Source: Silene conica
Lineage: Eukaryota > Streptophyta > Magnoliopsida > Caryophyllales > Caryophyllaceae
Reading direction: 5' to 3'
DNA length: 64,000 bases
NCBI GenBank assembly: GCA_029255685.2
Contig: CM055312.2
Span: 24,212,203-24,276,202 of the forward strand
Within the stretch, counting starts at the first letter, position 1. Each line of letters starts with the position of its first letter. Under the pieces are notes generated by a model. The model was given only the letters and a program-made list of their open reading frames with translations, did no database searches and was not told the origin of the DNA. Shown here piece after piece: positions 58,030 to 64,000 of the stretch. A program made the position numbers and the translations under genes.

Positions 58030-60238
58030 TGTAAAACACCTCACGACAACGGAATAATAAACACACAAATGCATGAAAAATGCGCGGAATTAAAACTTTT
58101 GACATGATTAAAAACAACAACCGAGGTGAAATACGAACTAACATGCGGAATAAAACAAACTAGATAAGTATAAGATATATATATATATATATATATAAAG
58201 CAACAACCCGGGATAGGATATCCCACAGGCACCAAAACTGTAATAGTCAAAAAGTGAGTCTAGCTACACGAATAGGTAAGTCATGTCGATGTAAGTACAT
58301 CGCTCCCTAGCTCTCGAGTGAATCCCCCTGTACAGATCGACACCAACCTGCGTACATGAAACATGTACGCCACAGTTAGTGGGGAACAACTAGAGGTTCT
58401 CCCGGCCGTTTATGATCATTAAACACATAACAAATAATCATGTAAACATCCATACATACTCCAACATAAACAATAACATGTGAAGCATGTTACTCAACAT
58501 TAACCAACATAAGTATACATAACACTTTACTCCAAATAAAGCATTATGATGCGTGTCGTTCATACACCAAAAATAAAAGCCTAGGTCCTTGTGATAAATA
58601 AACTACGATACAGAGATAAGCAAGGAATAAAAACACGGAAAATAACACAAATTGAGATAAAAATCAAGGAAAGGGAATATGTTGGGAACTCGGGTCGTTG
58701 TGTCTTACGTATGATCGTCGTAATTGGGATAAGCCGAATATTGGTGGGAAAGGCTGGGTTATTACGGTCAAGTCTCAAACCCGACTATACCTTCCGGTCT
58801 TAAGTCGCCCTAAGGTCGTTTTTGCTTAACTTTCGCTCTCACAAAAACTATTTAAAATCAATAAACAAGCCTTACCCTTCCAACCTTCCGGTCTAGGTCG
58901 GGAATTAACTAGATGTAAGGTCTCATGCGTGCACTCACTAAACCAAACATAAATTAAATTGTTTAACGATTACTCCCACCAAAGACGGTCTAACCCTACT
59001 ACTACATATCATATATTCGACACAACTCCCTCATCCCATCATATAAAGGACTTAGCTACTCATGATGGGGTTGACAAAGATTCTGACGATAATGAGAATT
59101 CTAGCATACGACATGATAAAATGACAAGTAAAATCCAGATTATAAACAGTAGGCAAGGGATTCAAAATTAACGAGAGCAAAGGGAAAAGAGGATGCGAAT
59201 TTGGTAATCTTAAGACGGATATAAAAATAAAAACCTAGCAAACGATATGATATGAATTAAACAAGGATTTAGAATACAAAGATTAAAACTAGAGATAAGA
59301 ACTAACAGAGGGAAATGAACGAGAACAGAAAGCGAAATCAGAGGCAAAGACGGACGAGTAACAACGAAGAACATGAACAACGAAAAACAGAGTATATTGC
59401 GCGAAATTGATCGGAAACGATGAAGCGAAAACAGTGAATGGAAACTGAACTAAGATTAGAAAAATAAAGATAAGAGAGGAGAAAATTACAGTAACAAGAG
59501 CAAGAACAGAAGATTGGAATGGAAGAACGAAAAACCCGTAAATTGCTAATATTGTGACGGCTACAAAAGTTCAGAAAAATAACTTAGAGTAAAAGAGTTT
59601 CTGAGAGTAAAATTAGGGTCTGCAAACTTTATACCTAATGCTCTCAAACGAGCTCTTTAAATAGTAGAGAAAAACTAAACTGCTGTAATAACTCAGTGAA
59701 CACGAAGAGTCTCCAAGCTCTCGATCGAGGGAAAATTCCTCTCGATCGAGCCCTTTTAGCTTCACAAACCGGTCGATCGAATGGCATAAGGTTACTCGAT
59801 CGACTCCTCTTCTATGGCACTTCTCGATCGACCACTCTGGCTTTCGACCGAGTGCTTTCTTCTTGGATACCTCTCGATCGAGCACAGGACCGCTCGATCG
59901 AGGACTTTGCTTCATCTGGATCCCTCGATCGAGCACAGGACAGCTCGATCGAGGACTCTTCTTCCTCGATGGATCCTTCGGCAGGCCCAGAAGTTAATTC
60001 TTTACTTCAAACTTCTCGATTGAGGTGCAACCGACCGTGGTTCTTCCATCGACTATAGAAAAACAGTGCATTGAGGCAGAAAGAGCTCGGTTTCCGCTAC
60101 TATCCGGTCACTATCTGCAAAATAGCAACACGAACACAAAGTAGCACATACGGGGCATAAAATGATATAAAATCACCAAATATTATGAGAATGTGTGCTA
60201 AAACAAGACTAAAAAGTCTATACAAAATGCACACATCA
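58030..60238 (-). repeat. 3' LTR of a minus-strand Tat/Athila-like Gypsy element (~2.2 kb)
   Basis: On the minus strand the LTR starts TGATGTGTGCATTTTG at 60238, directly after a purine tract (GGTTTGGGGAAGTT), and ends GAGGTGTTTTACA at 58030. TATA-like CTATTTAAAGAGCTC at about 59655 resembles the promoter context of the solo LTR (CTATTTATAGCTCGAG at about 6393). Upstream of that TATA box the U3 carries an array of CTCGATCGAG palindromes. The small frames inside are not credible genes. Confidence 0.6.
59718..60055. repeat. CTCGATCGAG palindrome array in LTR U3
   Basis: About a dozen exact or near-exact copies of the 10-bp palindrome CTCGATCGAG, spaced roughly 20-30 bp apart, for example near 59720, 59740, 59874, 59892, 59923 and 59942. 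They lie just upstream of the putative minus-strand TATA box at 59655. Confidence 0.85.
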
Positions 60239-62019
60239 AACTTCCCCAAACCGAACCTTTGCTTGTCCTCAAGCAAACCTAATGCAAACTAAAGATAAAC
60301 TAAAGATAAACTATGGACCTAATAGATGGAGAAAAGACTCAAAGCTACTAAAATAGTCAATGCCAAGTACATACTATGCCCAAAAAGTAACCGATGCCAA
60401 GATTGGAAATAAGTGAACGAATTTGTGCATATCATGGAAAACACAAGTAGACTTTCAACCTTGCTAGACTCATAAAATTTCGAACTCTCCCGGAATCACT
60501 CTTCTCTCAATCAAGCAAATGGTAAAATATATGTGAAGAGAAGAGAAGAATAAAGAAGTATAGACTCTCGCCTAAACTACAACCGACAAAACATGAATGC
60601 TAGACTAGCATGAGTAAAGGTTTCAAGCACCGTACACACGCACAACCACCAACGATGTCCATTACACGCCGAACTATTGCAAGTTTTGGGATAGTGAGGC
60701 TAAGTGGGACAAAAGGGGTAAAACAAGTATGGGTAAATGGGGTTTAAGCTGAGCTAGAACCTCCAAATCTCATGAAAGTAAATTCCCAATTCTTCCGACT
60801 ATACATATAGCACGTTGCCTTTGTTAGACAAGCAAAATACTACCCAAAATCATACCAACTGTCAACCGGATACTAGATTTTCGTATTATTTTTTCTTTTC
60901 ATCAATTTTTCTTTCTTTGAATTTTGATTGTTTTTTTTTTCTTTTTTTTTTCGATGAAAACTCTCGGTAACAGTGGTAACCTCTTCTTGATCGACCAAAA
61001 AGGGTGGTCGATCGAGTGCTTTCCTTCCCCAGTTTTCTCGATCGAGCATAAAAAGCTTCGATCGAGCACTTTTCTTTTTGAAAGCTATCGAACGATCAAC
61101 TTAACCAGAAAAACCACTCGATCGAGCATAAATGGCCCTCGATCGAGTAAAATTCAGCTGATAATTGCCCTTTCCTTCAAAAACACTCCATCAACAATGA
61201 AAACAGGCCAAAAATTGATAAAATGGCACAAATCCTTCACTATTCCTAGCTCAGCATAAGGTAGGCAAAATATAGGATGTAGTTAAAAGGACAAAAGGCA
61301 ATTTTTGGCTAACGTGGAGCTAAATGGGCAAAACGAGAAGGAGGTGATGCAATAGTTCTCCTACGTGTAATACCAACCACAAAACGGTACGTGCAGGCAA
61401 TAAGAAACCAAGACTCATACACATGCAAAACATGAAATGCAGGGAGTACTACTTACAATCCTAATGTAACCGGTCATAGATGTCACCAGTTTTAAAGGCT
61501 CTAAAGCTCAGGATGTGTAGTAGGTTGCCAAAACTATGAGTCAAGTCTAGTGATCTAATCATGAAGTCCATGACAAAATTCGGGAAGACGCTTGAAACTT
61601 CACAAGGCATGGGTCGAAAATTGGCATAACATGACATGAAATTGACTATAAACAGCTTTGTCATCATCAAATCTCCAATCCGACTCGAATAAATGCAAAA
61701 AAAAACGTGATATTTTTTTGAAATTTTGAAAATTTTCTGAAATTTACATAAAACAATAAATGTGAATGCAAAACGAAATGCAAATTCAGACGCAAAAGGA
61801 TGCATACCCTCCCCAAACCAAAACAGACAACGCCCTCGTTGTCTTCTCAGCACATCAAAACCAGCAAGCAAAGGGTAAAGGGATATCAACCTAATACATG
61901 TTCCTAAAAACAAAAAAAAAAAGAAAACAAAAGAAAAGATGGAAAGAACGGTGGTACTCACAAAACTGGCTTCCCCAAACCAGTACCAAAACTAGGGAAG
62001 CCCTAAGCATCACGAGAAT
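60239..62019 (-). mobile_element. Internal 3' region of the same Gypsy element, cut by a hAT
   Basis: Directly right of the LTR is CTTCCCCAAACCGAACC and GCTTGTCCTCAAGC, the reverse of the GCTTGAGGACAAGC...TTTGGGG signature found before the 3' LTR in plant Tat/Athila elements. A second palindrome group lies at 60979-61146. GACAACGCCCTCGTTGTC near 61826 is a perfect hairpin. No pol domains are present; the element continues beyond 62020, where a hAT is inserted. Confidence 0.5.
60979..61146. repeat. Second CTCGATCGAG palindrome cluster
   Basis: Six to seven copies of CTCGATCGAG or one-base variants near 60979, 61005, 61037, 61056, 61085, 61115 and 61137, outside the LTR in the adjoining internal region. 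Confidence 0.8.
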
Positions 62020-64000
62020 TAGAGCTGTTCATGGGCTATACCGCCCAATAACCCGGTCCATCCGGCCCAAATTTTTACCGGGTTTGGACAGCATTTTTTA
62101 AAAAAAATGGGTCATGGGCTAACCCAGCCCAGCCCAAATTTATAAATGGGCCGGACAAGGACAAAGAAAATTTCAGATGGGCTGGCCCTCCCGGCCCGTT
62201 AAGTTGACACCTATATAATACATCACATTTCACATATATTGTAAATCGTAAATTCGTAATCCAACAGACCAACAATTACTCCTAATTTCCTAAAATCATA
62301 ATCCTATATTCCTAATTCAATTAGTGTAGTACAACTGTAGTACTGTACAACAAATACCAATTACTTCTACAATATTCCATAAAACTTTTCATCTCTCGAA
62401 AACTCAATAATCAATTATCAATTTATCATCCATTCATCGTCTTCCTCGGAATTTTTTACAAGCTTCACGGTTCACGCTTTCAACCCTTCACCTTCTTCAG
62501 TATTAGCTTCATGTCTTCCTTCACTGGGTATAAATACATGTGTATGTTACTCCCTCTTTCACTATTTTAATATCTCGAAAACTCATTTATCAAATATCAA
62601 GCCTGAGATCTAAGGTGTTATTTATTTATTTCTAATTTATAAGATTCTTCATTATCTCCCACAGTCTTGAATGTGATAAGATTAATTTTTTTAACCGTGG
62701 ATTTATTAATTTTAAATCTGGGTACTAATATTTTAAAACTTATTCGATTGATGGAGGGAGTAATTCCCCTTTTGATTTCTGTACAATTTACAGTTTTTTT
62801 TAGTATAATTACTTAGATATATTTACAGTTGTGTTGTTTTTATTTCAGTTGTACTACTATGGCCGAAGGAACGGCAGATAAACCTGTTGAGTTGGATGCT
62901 CCCAAAGAGAACACCATTTCAGATACTCCTCAAGAGAATATTACTCCTTGCAATAGAAAAGGTAGGAAACTAAAGTCAAAAGTATGGAGGGAAATGACCA
63001 GAGAAGTTGTGTCGCCTGGTGAAGTTCGAGCAACTTGTATCTACTGTAAGCAAGTTTTCAATGCAAATAGTGGTAATGGCACATCTCATCTTAATAGACA
63101 CATGAAAAAATGTCCTCTACGATTTAATCACGGCATTAAAAACTTTTGCATTGCTGGCTCTCCATCAAATAATAGTTTGCGCTCTATGTCCTTATTAAAT
63201 CCAAATGCTAATTTAGATGAAATTCGTAGAGCTATATGTGTTTATATTGTTGCTGGTTCACATCCATTTACCACTTGTGAAGAGCCTAGGTTTCGATTTA
63301 TGACATCAGTAATGTGCCCTCAGTACACTAATGTTAGTAGACAAACACTAAAAAGAGATGCACTCAGATACTATAATGAAGAGAGGAAACTAATTGAAGA
63401 TGAGTTAGAAAAAGCCCCTGGTCGTATATGTTTTACCACAGATAACTGGAGAAGTGATCATACCCATGATGAATATATGTGTATCACTGCTCACTGGGTT
63501 GATTGTGACTGGAAATTGCAGAAAAGAATAATTAAGTTTAGTGCTTTATCCCCCCCATTTGATGGCATTTCTCTTGCTGATGAAATTACTTTCTGTTTAG
63601 GACAATGGAAAACAGCTGATAAGGTTTTCAGTTTTACTGTTGATAATGCAAGTTATAATGATTCTATGATTAACTCTCTTAGAACTCATTTTATGAGGAA
63701 AAATTTGTTGTTGTCCAATGGAGATTTTTTTCATATGCGGTGTTCTGCTCACATTATCAACTTAGTGGTACAAGCTGGTTTGAAGTTGATTGATAGTGTA
63801 GTTGGTAAGATTAGAAGTGTTGTTAAACATCTGAGTCATTCAATCCCTAAAAGAAAAAAGTTTTATGAGGTTGCTCATTCAACTTATGGCTTGAGCACTA
63901 CTAAAAGGTTACGAGGAGATACTTCTATTCGGTGGAATTCAACTTACTTAATGCTTGATCGTTACCTTTATTATAGAGATGTATTGGATAACTTTGTGAG
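62020..64000 (+). mobile_element. hAT transposon, 5' part (runs off the window)
   Basis: The left end TAGAGCTGTTCATGGGC is a typical plant hAT terminal repeat. The first ~200 bp carry many GGCCC/GGGCC motifs in both orientations, likely subterminal transposase-binding sites. An untranslated first exon with an intron ending TTATTTCAG at about 62848 probably precedes the coding start. The right end and target duplication are outside the window. Confidence 0.85.
62859..64000 (+). CDS. hAT transposase, N-terminal 380 residues, open at window end
   Basis: Starts ATGGCCGAAGGAACG and stays open to the last base. BED-type zinc finger: CIYCKQVF...HLNRHMKKC (about residues 62-86), DNA binding. The RNase H-like catalytic fold shows FTTDNW (first Asp) and FSFTVDNASYNDSM (second Asp), followed by HMRCSAHIINLVVQAGL, the conserved hAT CxxH region. 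The catalytic Glu and the C-terminal hAT dimerisation domain should lie beyond the window. It resembles plant Ac-like / RICESLEEPER-type proteins. No stop or frameshift in 380 codons, so the copy may be young or domesticated; the terminal repeat at 62020 favours a mobile copy. Confidence 0.93.
   Translation, partial: MAEGTADKPVELDAPKENTISDTPQENITPCNRKGRKLKSKVWREMTREVVSPGEVRATCIYCKQVFNANSGNGTSHLNRHMKKCPLRFNHGIKNFCIAGSPSNNSLRSMSLLNPNANLDEIRRAICVYIVAGSHPFTTCEEPRFRFMTSVMCPQYTNVSRQTLKRDALRYYNEERKLIEDELEKAPGRICFTTDNWRSDHTHDEYMCITAHWVDCDWKLQKRIIKFSALSPPFDGISLADEITFCLGQWKTADKVFSFTVDNASYNDSMINSLRTHFMRKNLLLSNGDFFHMRCSAHIINLVVQAGLKLIDSVVGKIRSVVKHLSHSIPKRKKFYEVAHSTYGLSTTKRLRGDTSIRWNSTYLMLDRYLYYRDVLDNFV

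Noticed and set aside
59718-60055. 107- and 120-codon frames over the palindrome array
   Set aside because: Frames stay open because of the repeated CTCGATCGAG; both strands show this and no domain is present.

Overview
This is a stretch of nuclear plant (eudicot) DNA. The signs are AT-rich intergenic sequence, two multi-exon genes with GT-AG introns, and a very high load of plant transposable elements: Copia, Gypsy-type LARDs, TRIM, SINE, L1-type LINE, mariner, hAT and Helitron-like. No sequence fixes the species; I cannot name one.

Only two host genes are well supported, both on the minus strand and both assembled here exon by exon with matching splice phases. (1) A GH79 heparanase-like (endo-beta-glucuronidase) gene, 1471-22445: nine exons, 517 codons, both catalytic glutamates present, an in-frame 37-nt micro-exon, and a 14.3-kb intron packed with transposons. 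(2) BIOF (8-amino-7-oxononanoate synthase, biotin pathway), 50086-54922: eleven exons, 472 codons, PLP lysine present, C-terminal AKL peroxisomal signal. A third candidate is a small three-exon reading frame of 129 codons (43377-43929, minus) lying antisense inside a mariner element.

Layout. 230-1218: Helitron-like element. 1471-22445: heparanase gene. Its third intron holds an L1-type LINE relic (4030-10415) carrying a TRIM (5484-8779), which carries a solo LTR (5933-8673); then a hAT-type MITE (11493-12078) and an intact Copia element with LTRs identical by eye (12545-17450). 23745-23940: a SINE with a perfect 16-bp target duplication. 24245 to about 44385: a mariner-like element swollen to 20 kb by a LARD-type LTR element (25054-40923), whose 5' LTR was split by a second LARD (25534-34488). 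44386-49560: an Athila/Tat-like LTR remnant interrupted by a Helitron-like element with a duplicated tail (45948-48654). 50086-54922: BIOF. 55303-58005: Helitron-like and foldback elements. 58030-62019: part of a minus-strand Tat/Athila-like Gypsy element whose U3 carries an array of CTCGATCGAG palindromes. 62020-64000: an apparently intact hAT element, cut off by the window end while its transposase frame is still open.

The most unusual signal is in the LARD-type family (25054-40923, plus the solo LTR at 5933-8673). At the 3' end of its internal domain there are three successive hairpin / polypurine / TGTAA modules. Different insertions in this window start their LTR at different modules, each confirmed or supported by target-site flanks. 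The left LTR boundary therefore appears to have shifted along a ladder of alternative polypurine primers. The two nested LARDs also give an internally consistent age series: about 4 LTR mismatches in the inner one and about 7 in a shorter LTR of the outer one.
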